34,042 bases of DNA. It comes from Gammaproteobacteria bacterium. Its GTDB lineage: Bacteria; Pseudomonadota; Gammaproteobacteria; SZUA-229. Both the position numbers and the translations under genes were made by a program. The notes under the pieces were generated by a model. It had not been told where the DNA came from. It did no database searches and saw only the letters and a list, made by a program, of their open reading frames with translations. Shown in pieces: positions 23,439-31,487 of the stretch. Location of the stretch: the NCBI GenBank assembly GCA_013042055.1, contig JABDQW010000225.1:1-34042 (forward strand). The letters are read 5' to 3'. Positions within the stretch are counted from its first letter, which is position 1; each line of letters starts with the position of its first letter.

Positions 23439-24335
23439 TCAGAAAAATGGCATCCCAAATACAATACGGTACAGATTTGTATCCCTGGTAATCTGTACGC
23501 CAAATCCAAGACGCGAATTAGACGGAACCCAGCGGTATTCAGGAATACTAAAAGTAAACCCTATTTCATTCTTGTTTTCCAGTGAAATTGGATTATCGAG
23601 CGCTCTAACTAACACCAAATCTTTCAGGTAGTAGTAGTTGATGAAATAAAAGCTGAAATCCATGTAAGATCCATTAATGGTTATATCTGTCGGGATGTTG
23701 TAATCCAGCGCCGTTTCAAACACCGCGAAATTCGAATTTTGACCCGTCTCGGCATTGCGCTGGTCGGCATAAAGGAAGCGGTTGCCTAGAGTCAGTCTGT
23801 CTCTGTGGAAATCAAACGTCAGAAAACTCTTGACACCGGTACCCAGCACTCGGATATTGACATTGTTCACCAGGTCCCTGGCGACGCCAAAGTCGAAGAA
23901 GGGAATCAAGTGCCAGTTATGCCGGGCCGGAAAATGAAACTCGACACCGGGTATGACGCTGATCGTGCCGACATGATCGAGGGTTGGTACGGTGCCACCA
24001 GTAATCTCTTCGAAATTGGCGACACCGAGGGTGACTGGGTAGGTGATGATCCAGCCGGAGTCATTACTCGTCATCGGTCGGAGCGTGGTCGACAGCGGGA
24101 TTCTGAGGATAAACACGTCACCACCACCCGAGGCATAGAAACCGGTGCCAAGGTAGTTGCCAAAGGCAAAATTAATCAGCTCGACATCCGAAGTATCTTC
24201 GCTATGTACCTTGCTCGCAGGCTGGGCGACAGCGAGCACCAGCACCAATACCCATTGCAATCGTATTGTTTGGAACCAGGCAAATTCGCTATTTTTGTTA
24301 CAATTCGCCACAGCTTGTCGTAAAAGCGGGTACAT
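23439..24335 (-). CDS. Unknown outer-membrane beta-barrel-like protein
   Basis: This is a protein of about 298 residues that I do not recognise. After an extended N-terminal segment with a hydrophobic stretch (IRLQWVLVLVLAVAQPAS, a possible signal peptide), the chain alternates aromatic and polar residues in strand-like pieces. It ends in GMPFF; a terminal phenylalanine is the usual sign for insertion into the outer membrane by BAM. The start is uncertain. ATG 24335 gives a long n-region, TTG 24395 extends it further, and a TTG next to the hydrophobic stretch would give a normal signal peptide; none has a clear ribosome site. It is cotranscribed with sixA and divergent from the M16 peptidase gene. 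Confidence 0.65.
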   Translation of the reverse strand: MYPLLRQAVANCNKNSEFAWFQTIRLQWVLVLVLAVAQPASKVHSEDTSDVELINFAFGNYLGTGFYASGGGDVFILRIPLSTTLRPMTSNDSGWIITYPVTLGVANFEEITGGTVPTLDHVGTISVIPGVEFHFPARHNWHLIPFFDFGVARDLVNNVNIRVLGTGVKSFLTFDFHRDRLTLGNRFLYADQRNAETGQNSNFAVFETALDYNIPTDITINGSYMDFSFYFINYYYLKDLVLVRALDNPISLENKNEIGFTFSIPEYRWVPSNSRLGFGVQITRDTNLYRIVFGMPFF

Positions 24336-24418
24336 TAAAGTATCGAGAATCAACGAATGAGGCTGAATTGTGTCAATAACTGCAGTATCTCTCAAGTCCG
24401 GGTAAGGTCGGTTATCCT

Positions 24419-25927
24419 ATGCTTCGACTCAAGATTCCTAATCGAGTTCTAAGGCGGTATTCGCGCCTGTCGGTGGTATGCTGTTACCTTCTGGCGGTTG
24501 CGATATGCTCTGCTTTTTTTAAAACGCCGACAAGTTTCGCCAGCGAGTACAGCCCACCGGGATTATACGCTGTTGATCATCTCACACTCGATAATGGACT
24601 CGACGTTATCCTCAAACAAAGGCCCGGCGCACATACCCTGTCACTCAGACTTTGGGTGGGTGTTGGCATGCAGGATTTTGAATGCGAAGATCAGGAAACC
24701 CCGCATTTTCTCGAACACCTGCTGTTCACTGGGACATCGAAATATTCTGAAGCCGAGCTGGAGCATTTGGTAGCCGATCACGGCGGTAGCTGGAATGCCT
24801 ACACCGGCAATGAAGAAACGGTCTATATGCTGAACATTTACAGCCGCTATTCAGATCTGGCCGTTCACGTGCTGTACGAGATCCTGACCGATTCGACGAT
24901 TTCAGAGGAAAATGTCAATACCTCCAGAGAAATAATCTATCGCGAAGTCGGTGGTAAACCGTCATCCGTGCGCCAATGGTTTCGTTTGCGTGGCTTTGGT
25001 GTCAATGGCACGGAAAAAGCCGTGATCAAACTGCTGCCCGGTGTCGACTATGTCTGCGAAGGGCTCAGGACTGCTGACCATATCACCAGGCAAGATATAC
25101 TCGATACTTATAAGCGGTACTATGTGCCGGATAATATGGCGTTGATCGTCGTCGGTGACTTCGAAATAAAGCCGATGCTGGATCTTATCGAACAGACCTT
25201 TGGACAGATACCGGCGACGTCGACACCCGAACGCAAATTGCCGGTGCCGGGCAAAGCAACGAGTTTCGCGGCAGAGACCGGGACGCTCTCGCCGTTACTC
25301 AGTAACGATGCTGTCATCGGAATCATTTACCGGATTCCCGGATTCTGGTCAGATGATATTTTCCCGCTGATGATCATCGAGCAATATCTGGATTTTCGCC
25401 TTAGTGAGGAAATTCGAATAAAACGCGGCTTGTCGTATGGTCCCGGCGTATGGCGCGAAACACTCAGTAACTTTGGCCTGTTGAGCCTTTATGCTGACGT
25501 CGATCTGGATGATATTGCTGAAGCGATCAACATTATCAAGACCGAGATTAAAAAGCTGGTTGAGGTCAGCATGGACAGCGAGCTGTTGCATAAATCAAAA
25601 ATGAAAATCCTGTTGCAAAACGTGCAGGGTTATGAATCGAATTCACAGATAGCGAATTACTACGCCGCCGACTATGTGTATTTCAAGGAAAAAGGTCATT
25701 TTCAGAACGTTGAAGAAAAGATCGAGGCGGTTACACTAGAAGACATCAAGCGTGTTGCGCAAAAGTATTTGTCACTGGATGCAGGTGTTGTCATCTACGA
25801 AAAGCCAAGTCTAACTTACACCCAACTCTATCTGCTCCTGAGTATACTGGTTATGGCGCTTAGTGGAATTGCGGTTTATTTGTATTTAAAGGCACACCGC
25901 CGAATCAGAAAAAGACCTGATGCATAA
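24419..25927 (+). CDS. Membrane-anchored M16 family zinc metallopeptidase
   Basis: This 502-residue pitrilysin-type peptidase has the inverted zinc motif HFLEH at 96-100 and the third ligand E176 in REIIYREV, exactly 76 residues after the second histidine, as in M16B enzymes. The second-domain signature (RIKRGLSYGPGVW, about 333-345) is also present. A signal or anchor helix spans about residues 18-33. A clear C-terminal transmembrane helix (YLLLSILVMALSGIAVYLYL) ends in a basic tail, so the enzyme is probably tethered to the inner membrane and acts in the periplasm. The tail anchor is unusual for M16. Its stop overlaps the start of the MltF-like gene by eight bases, pointing to coupled synthesis. 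Confidence 0.88.
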   Translation: MLRLKIPNRVLRRYSRLSVVCCYLLAVAICSAFFKTPTSFASEYSPPGLYAVDHLTLDNGLDVILKQRPGAHTLSLRLWVGVGMQDFECEDQETPHFLEHLLFTGTSKYSEAELEHLVADHGGSWNAYTGNEETVYMLNIYSRYSDLAVHVLYEILTDSTISEENVNTSREIIYREVGGKPSSVRQWFRLRGFGVNGTEKAVIKLLPGVDYVCEGLRTADHITRQDILDTYKRYYVPDNMALIVVGDFEIKPMLDLIEQTFGQIPATSTPERKLPVPGKATSFAAETGTLSPLLSNDAVIGIIYRIPGFWSDDIFPLMIIEQYLDFRLSEEIRIKRGLSYGPGVWRETLSNFGLLSLYADVDLDDIAEAINIIKTEIKKLVEVSMDSELLHKSKMKILLQNVQGYESNSQIANYYAADYVYFKEKGHFQNVEEKIEAVTLEDIKRVAQKYLSLDAGVVIYEKPSLTYTQLYLLLSILVMALSGIAVYLYLKAHRRIRKRPDA

Positions 25928-27275
25928 GCTCCATGTCATCAAGCTCGTTTATTTGTTCAATTATAGTTTGCTCATCATTTCATGTGGCTCAGAGCAAGGA
26001 AAGCCTAACCAACTACTGAGTCAAATTGCAGAGAAGAATGAGCTTGTGGTATTAACAACGAATCAGCCGACAACCTATTATATCGATCGAGAGGGGAATG
26101 CTGCCGGCCCCGAATACGATATGACTCGCTCGTTCGCCCAGATGCTTGGTGTTCAAACCCGTTATGTCATCCTGGATTCCGCTGAAGCGATTATTACAGC
26201 GCTTAAAAATGGCGAAGGTGATATAGCCGCCACCGGTTTGACTATCACCAGCGAAAGAGCATCGGAATTCGATTTTGGTCCGGCTTACATGGATGTTAGC
26301 GAATACCTGATATGCCACAGAGACGCAGGATTTATCAATGACATTGACGATCTGAGAGGTCTCGAAATCGTCGTCCCCACATCAACAAGTTACGTCGACA
26401 CGCTGTACGAATTATTTCCAGGCATCGATTGGAGTATGAACGATAATTTGATAACGCCGATGCTGTTGGAAAAGGTACGTAGCAAGGAGATCGAATGCAC
26501 CATTAGCGATTCAACGATTTTTGATATCAGTCGACGCTACTACCCGGAAATCTCGTTGAAATACACCTTACAATCTGGTTCGCAACTCGCCTGGATGTAT
26601 GAAAAAAATAATCCCCAAATGGGGAAAGTAATCGGTAAATGGTTGAAGATTTATAAAGACAACGGTGAGTATGCACGAACCATGGAAAAATATTATGGCT
26701 ATATAAAAGTGTTTGACTATGTGGATATCCAGAAATTCAAACGCCGTATTGAAAGCCGTTTGCCCAAATACAAGGACATGTTCCTTCAAGCTGCAGAACA
26801 ACACGGAATATCGCCTTCGTTACTGGCAGCACAAAGCTATCAGGAATCCCATTGGGACCCGAAAGCCAAGAGCCCGACTGGCGTGCGCGGCATTATGATG
26901 CTAACTCAACCCGTCGCCAAGTCTTTGGGTGTGACCAGCAGGCTCGATGCAAGGCAGAACATATTCGCTGGTGCCAAGTTTCATGCAAAGTTGAAGAATA
27001 TGTTGGACGAGGACGTGGCCGAACCCGATCGCACTTGGTTGGCACTGGCCGCCTACAATGTCGGCTGGGGACATTTTCGCGATGCCCAAGGTCTTGCTGA
27101 ACAACTCGGCAAGAATCCGAATTTGTGGGTTGACATAAAGCATGTACTGCCGTTACTCAGCGACAAGAACTACTATACGAAACTGACTTACGGCTACGCT
27201 CGCGGAAACGAACCTGTGCAGTATGTCACTAGAATTCGTGATTACGATGACATACTGGTGAGGTACTTAAATTAG
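25920..27275 (+). CDS. mltF: MltF-like membrane-bound lytic murein transglycosylase
   Basis: This 451-residue lipoprotein has a signal peptide ending in the lipobox IISC (C22). It continues with a solute-binding-protein type 3 domain (about 40-262; GDIAATGLTITSERASEFDFG is characteristic) and a C-terminal lytic transglycosylase domain. The catalytic glutamate is E309 in SYQESHWDP, followed by GVRGIMMLT and LALAAYNVGWGH, which define the SLT fold. This is the MltF layout: cleavage of glycan strands with release of 1,6-anhydro products, regulated by the N-terminal domain. It is somewhat shorter than E. coli MltF. The overlap with the M16 gene suggests envelope remodelling or quality control together. 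The gene's TAG stop lies in a dispersed repeat. Confidence 0.9.
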   Translation: MHKLHVIKLVYLFNYSLLIISCGSEQGKPNQLLSQIAEKNELVVLTTNQPTTYYIDREGNAAGPEYDMTRSFAQMLGVQTRYVILDSAEAIITALKNGEGDIAATGLTITSERASEFDFGPAYMDVSEYLICHRDAGFINDIDDLRGLEIVVPTSTSYVDTLYELFPGIDWSMNDNLITPMLLEKVRSKEIECTISDSTIFDISRRYYPEISLKYTLQSGSQLAWMYEKNNPQMGKVIGKWLKIYKDNGEYARTMEKYYGYIKVFDYVDIQKFKRRIESRLPKYKDMFLQAAEQHGISPSLLAAQSYQESHWDPKAKSPTGVRGIMMLTQPVAKSLGVTSRLDARQNIFAGAKFHAKLKNMLDEDVAEPDRTWLALAAYNVGWGHFRDAQGLAEQLGKNPNLWVDIKHVLPLLSDKNYYTKLTYGYARGNEPVQYVTRIRDYDDILVRYLN

Positions 27276-27304
27276 CTTGCATTCCTCACCATGATCACGG
27301 GCTG
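27272..27304 (+). repeat. Diverged copy of the TAGCCCGCATTTC dispersed repeat after mltF
   Basis: TTAGCTTGCATTCCTCACC followed by ATGATCACGGG matches the end of the 7446-7694 element at most positions. The mltF stop codon TAG is its second to fourth base, the same phasing as the DUF2764 stop at 7447. Confidence 0.6.
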
Positions 27305-27315
27305 CATGTCAATGG

Positions 27316-27473
27316 TTTAACCGCAGAGACGCAGAGGCAGAGAAATGCTGAATGCCAGGTACGACAGGCTGAGCTGTCTCAGCTGTTGCAGTCACTGCTT
27401 ACATGTCGCGTTGGATAGTCTGTTAGCACCTATAGACTTTGCGCTACTCTGTGCCTCCGCGCCGCTGCGGTAA
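27316..27473. repeat. Paired copies of the CGCAGAGACGCAGAGG repeat in inverted orientation
   Basis: The left copy TTTAACCGCAGAGACGCAG begins at 27316 and runs to about 27343. An inverted, less perfect copy (CTCTGTGCCTCCGCG, ending CTGCGGTAA) lies at 27447-27473. The roughly 100 bases between contain a small hairpin, GCTGAG-CTGT-CTCAGC (27368-27383). The arrangement between convergent genes looks like a 158-base non-coding element with imperfect inverted ends. Confidence 0.55.
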
Positions 27474-27522
27474 GTAGAGCCAATTGCCCAAGAACAGATT
27501 AACAACCAACGCCACGCGCTGA

Positions 27523-29229
27523 TTAATACGTGCGATTCCACGAACGGTAGATGTCATTGAGTGTATTGGTGTCGCTGATATCGTATTCGAATGGCGAGTC
27601 GAAGCTGACATAACGTCCGTCCGCACTGATGGATGCGTTGGCACTGTTATCCGTTGCTTCTGCACCAGTTTGAGTGAGGTTTATTTTGTTCAGGGATACG
27701 GTTGGCATGGCGGAGAAATTGCGCACAAAGATATCATCCAAGCCCAAACTCGTTTCGGTGACCAGATTCGTCGCTGCTGACACGAACGCAACATAAGCAC
27801 CGTTTGCGCTAATGGAAGCACCACTGCTGGCATTATTACCGCTGGTGATGCCGTCCGGCGTGCTGGCCAGCAAGGTTTGATTCACCGACCGGTCTCGGCG
27901 GTAGATATCTGCTAAGGTAGTACCACCTGCAGTCAGGTTGGTTGCCTGCGATTCAAACGCGACATAATTGCCGTCATCGCTGACACTGGCATTGAGACTC
28001 GCGTCATTGCCCTGTATGCCCAGACTGTCAACACTGATGAGCTCGGTTGTGTTGGGGCTCGTCATGTCAACCAGATAGACCGACCTGATCGGCGTCGCTA
28101 ACGGAACAAGACTGTCACCCGCAATCGAATCAAAAACGATAAAACGTGCATCCGCACTCATCGAAGGCCGGTTACTGTCACCGGATCCGCCGGCTGTCTG
28201 TGTGTTATTGCGGCTGATCATTTCGACTGCTTCATTACTCATGTCTTTGCGGTAGATCTGTGTCGCACCCGTTGTGTCCAATGCAGATAAGTTCGTCGCG
28301 TTGGATTCAAACACGATGTAGCGGCCGGCATTACTAAGATCGGGGTTCTCGGCCACATTGTTTGCGCTGACCAGCCCGGTTGCGTCCCGGCTTACCAGGG
28401 TTACAGACCCATCCGTCAGATCCTTAAGATACACTTGTCGAGTTCCTCCGGTCGATAGCGACGACAGGTTGGTCGCGAGTGATTCGAACACGACGAACCT
28501 GCCATCGTCGCTTATACCTGCCGAGGCGCTGTCATTATTCGCTTCCAAGCCTGACGCATCGCTGCTGACCAGCACGACTTCACCACTGACGGTATCTTTA
28601 CGGTAGATGTGATTGCGATTCAATGTCGTTGCTGCATCGGACAGATTCGTCGCTTCAGACTCAAAAACGACATAGCGACCGCTTGCGTCGATGGCAGAGC
28701 GTGAGCTTGCTTCATTGCCAACAACAGCAAGCGTGTCCTTAGACACCAACGCGGTAGCAGGGCTGATGATGAAGCTCCATACGTAATCGGACGTTAACGG
28801 ATTACCTCCCGTGACATCCTCAACCGTCGCGCTGATCGTTGCCCGGTATTCTGTAGCCGAAATCAGGTCGCTGCCGGGTGTCAGAATTACGGTTCTAGTG
28901 GCGGCGTCATAACTAACAACCGCTGTGACGGGAGTGCCGCCCGTCGTCAGCGCAAATGACGACGGTGTTAGCGTCGTGCCGTTCATTTCGTCTCGGAACG
29001 TAACGCTGACGAGGGTACTCACGAGTGCGCTTTCGGAGTCGGGCAGCGGCGAAACGGCAGTAATTGCCGAGGGTAGGGTAGGAATTGTCGGTGTGGTCGG
29101 CGATGCCGGTACGAATGAATTCGATGACCCCCAATTACAGCCGGGTTGAACCAAACAGATCAAACCAAGGGTCATCACCGATATGATCAATCCCCAGCGA
29201 TTTTTGTCGGACGAACGCGACTTTGCCAT
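27523..29229 (-). CDS. Lipoprotein with Ig-like domain and seven PD40/TolB-like propeller repeats
   Basis: This is a 568-residue secreted protein. The N-terminus is a signal peptide ending in LVQPGC, a probable though imperfect lipobox (C31). Residues about 50-152 form a bacterial Ig-like domain of the Big_5 type (SVTFRDEMNGTTLTPSSFAL is characteristic). The rest consists of seven repeats built on S(I/V)S(D/A)DGRYVVFES.ATNLS followed by IYRKD and V.LVS, as in PD40/TolB propeller blades, so a seven-bladed propeller is likely. AAGGAG precedes ATG 29229. No catalytic motif is seen; a binding or scaffolding role at the cell envelope is plausible. It is convergent with mltF and divergent from the Lol-like operon. 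Confidence 0.82.
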   Translation of the reverse strand: MAKSRSSDKNRWGLIISVMTLGLICLVQPGCNWGSSNSFVPASPTTPTIPTLPSAITAVSPLPDSESALVSTLVSVTFRDEMNGTTLTPSSFALTTGGTPVTAVVSYDAATRTVILTPGSDLISATEYRATISATVEDVTGGNPLTSDYVWSFIISPATALVSKDTLAVVGNEASSRSAIDASGRYVVFESEATNLSDAATTLNRNHIYRKDTVSGEVVLVSSDASGLEANNDSASAGISDDGRFVVFESLATNLSSLSTGGTRQVYLKDLTDGSVTLVSRDATGLVSANNVAENPDLSNAGRYIVFESNATNLSALDTTGATQIYRKDMSNEAVEMISRNNTQTAGGSGDSNRPSMSADARFIVFDSIAGDSLVPLATPIRSVYLVDMTSPNTTELISVDSLGIQGNDASLNASVSDDGNYVAFESQATNLTAGGTTLADIYRRDRSVNQTLLASTPDGITSGNNASSGASISANGAYVAFVSAATNLVTETSLGLDDIFVRNFSAMPTVSLNKINLTQTGAEATDNSANASISADGRYVSFDSPFEYDISDTNTLNDIYRSWNRTY

Positions 29230-29511
29230 GCGTAACTCCTTTGATCACCATGATGCGGCTAGTTCAGCCATTCTAATACCTAACCGCTTGTTTTGAAACA
29301 GCACTTCGTCGGATCGTTAGCTTGTGCAATGGGCATTGACCAGCCCTGCAGTGGCAGTGACATGTTCAAATCCTGCGTTTTCTTGCAATGCATTGCCTGA
29401 TCTGTTTTAAAATCCGCGGTTAAATATCCCACACTGACATCGCTGGGTTGTTGTACCTAGTTGCTAGCGCATTTAAACTCTCGACAGATCGTTCAACTCG
29501 AGAAAATAAAG

Positions 29512-30261
29512 ATGAAACGCCTTGCTACGTTTTTTATTTCCTGTCTATTTTCGTTACCGGTGCTGTCGGCAGATGTCGATCCAAAAGACCTGATTGAGAA
29601 AGCCATGGACCACTGGCGCGGTACGTCCTCGTATTCAGAAATGACGATGACGATCCATCGACCGGACTGGGAGCGTAGCATGTCGATGCGTTCCTGGACC
29701 CAAGGTGAAAAGACGTCGTTGGTGCGCGTCACAGCGCCGAAGAAGGATGCAGGCAATGGCACTTTGCTGAAGAGCAATAACATGTGGACCTTTGCACCCA
29801 AGGTCAACCGCATTATCAAGGTGCCGTCTTCAATGATGAGCCAAAGCTGGATGGGCAGCGATTTTTCAAACAAGGATATCAGCAAGTCGACCGATATCAT
29901 CGACCAGTACGATCACACTTTGCTGGAAACACAGCAACAGGATGGCCACACGGTGTATGTGGTCGAGTCGATACCGCACGAAGAGGCCGCGGTTGTCTGG
30001 GGTAAGGAAGTGCTGACTATTCGCGATGACTACGTCCTGCTCGAGCAGCAGTTTTGGGACCAGGATGGCGTGCTCGTCAAAACGATGAAGGCACTGGAGA
30101 TCAAAGAGCTTGGCGGGCGCACCGTGGCAAGTGTTATTCGCATGGGCAAGCTCGATACACCCGATGAGTGGACCGAGATGTCTGTTCATGCCATAGAGTT
30201 TGACGTATCGCATGCAGACAGCCTGTTCACACTGTCCAACTTGAGAAATCCCAGACAGTGA
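29512..30261 (+). CDS. LolA-like outer membrane lipoprotein-sorting protein
   Basis: This is a 249-residue periplasmic protein with a signal peptide (MKRLATFFISCLFSLPVLSA, cleavage near residue 20). The mature chain is the LolA-like beta-sheet family: an early helix DPKDLIEKAMDHWRG, strands EMTMTIHRPDWERSM, a KVNRIIKVPSSMMSQSWMGSDF loop and a VVESIPHEEAAVVWGKEVLTI strand pair. Members carry lipid-modified cargo across the periplasm next to dedicated ABC or RND exporters. ATG 29512 is selected because it begins the signal peptide; upstream codons lack one. Its stop overlaps the first permease gene (GTGA). It is probably the periplasmic carrier for the ABC transporter that follows. Confidence 0.87.
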   Translation: MKRLATFFISCLFSLPVLSADVDPKDLIEKAMDHWRGTSSYSEMTMTIHRPDWERSMSMRSWTQGEKTSLVRVTAPKKDAGNGTLLKSNNMWTFAPKVNRIIKVPSSMMSQSWMGSDFSNKDISKSTDIIDQYDHTLLETQQQDGHTVYVVESIPHEEAAVVWGKEVLTIRDDYVLLEQQFWDQDGVLVKTMKALEIKELGGRTVASVIRMGKLDTPDEWTEMSVHAIEFDVSHADSLFTLSNLRNPRQ

Positions 30262-31487
30262 CCATCACTCTGCGCATGGCGTGGCGGAACCTGTGGCGGC
30301 ATAAGCGCCGCACCTGGTTAACCGTGGGCGCAATGATTTTCTCCAATCTGATCCTGATATTTTCGATCTCGTTGCAACTCGGCAGCTATCGCATGATGAT
30401 CGATAACACGCTGAAGTCTTATACCGGCCATATGCAGATTCAGCGCGAGGGCTACAATGAGGAGCCAAAAATGCGCAGCAGCGTTGACGCCATCATTCCG
30501 CTGGCCAACGAAATTCGCCGCCGGCTTGACAGTAATACCGTTGCGGCTCGTGGAGTTGCTTTTGCCATGACCTCGAGCGAGGAGCGTTCATACGGTTTGC
30601 AGATTATTGGCGTTGAACCCGAATACGAACCGAATGTCTCTACCTTGCCGGGCCTGATCAACACGGGCAGCTATTTTTCGGATGCCAATGCTGAAGAAAT
30701 AGTCATCGGTAGCGTGCTGGCTCGCAACCTGCGAGTTGATATCGGTGACGAAGTGACCCTGCTGGGCAGTGGCCATGACGGCTCATTTGCAGCCGGCATC
30801 GCCATTGTTACCGGTATTTTTGAATCCGGTGTTGCTGAAATTGACCGTAGTATGGCACAGCTGCCGATTGGCTATTTTCAGAACCTGTTCGGTATGGCTG
30901 GCAGGGGGCATCATATCATCATCAACGCACCCGAGCTGTCACAGGTATCTGCATTGCAACGTTCGATATCGGCTATGATTACAAGTCGGGACAAGTTGAT
31001 CGTGCTCGACTGGGAGCAGCTTCAGCCCGGACTCAAGCAGGCGATTCAGGCCGACTTCACCAGTGCCTGGTTCATGTATGGGGTACTGATCGTACTGGTC
31101 GCGTTCAGCGTACTCAACACCCAACTGATGTCCGTGTTAGAACGAACCCGCGAGTTCGGCGTAATGATGGCGTTGGGTGTTAAACCGGCGCGGCTGGGCA
31201 GCCTGGTGATCACCGAAACCGTCGTTATGTCTGGGCTTGGTTTGGGGATCGGCGCTGTGCTTGGAATTGCAATGACCTGGTACCTTAGTATCGTCGGTTT
31301 CTCCTATCCGGGCATGGAAGAGATGGCTGACCGTTTTAACCTGCCAGAGCGCATGTACCCCAGTCTCTCGTTTCTATCGATCATGCTCGGTCCGAGTGTT
31401 GTGTTTCTGTTCAGTTTACTGGCTTCTATTTACCCGTCAGTGCGTTTGTTCTTCCTGCAGCCTGTTATTGCAATGAGGGCAGTATGA
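30258..31487 (+). CDS. FtsX/LolC-E type ABC transporter permease (first)
   Basis: This 409-residue permease is of the MacB/LolCE fold. There is one N-terminal transmembrane helix (about 18-42), preceded by MAWRNLWRHKRRT. A large periplasmic domain runs from about 43 to 265. Three C-terminal helices follow (about 272-295, 315-345 and 372-395), with the cytosolic VLERTREFGVMMALGVKP coupling segment that contacts the ATPase. The start is GTG 30258, overlapping the stop of the LolA-like gene; an internal ATG at 30276 is possible. Its own end overlaps the second permease (ATGA). The pair would form a LolC/LolE-like heterodimer that moves cargo out of the inner membrane without crossing it. Confidence 0.9.
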   Translation: MTITLRMAWRNLWRHKRRTWLTVGAMIFSNLILIFSISLQLGSYRMMIDNTLKSYTGHMQIQREGYNEEPKMRSSVDAIIPLANEIRRRLDSNTVAARGVAFAMTSSEERSYGLQIIGVEPEYEPNVSTLPGLINTGSYFSDANAEEIVIGSVLARNLRVDIGDEVTLLGSGHDGSFAAGIAIVTGIFESGVAEIDRSMAQLPIGYFQNLFGMAGRGHHIIINAPELSQVSALQRSISAMITSRDKLIVLDWEQLQPGLKQAIQADFTSAWFMYGVLIVLVAFSVLNTQLMSVLERTREFGVMMALGVKPARLGSLVITETVVMSGLGLGIGAVLGIAMTWYLSIVGFSYPGMEEMADRFNLPERMYPSLSFLSIMLGPSVVFLFSLLASIYPSVRLFFLQPVIAMRAV

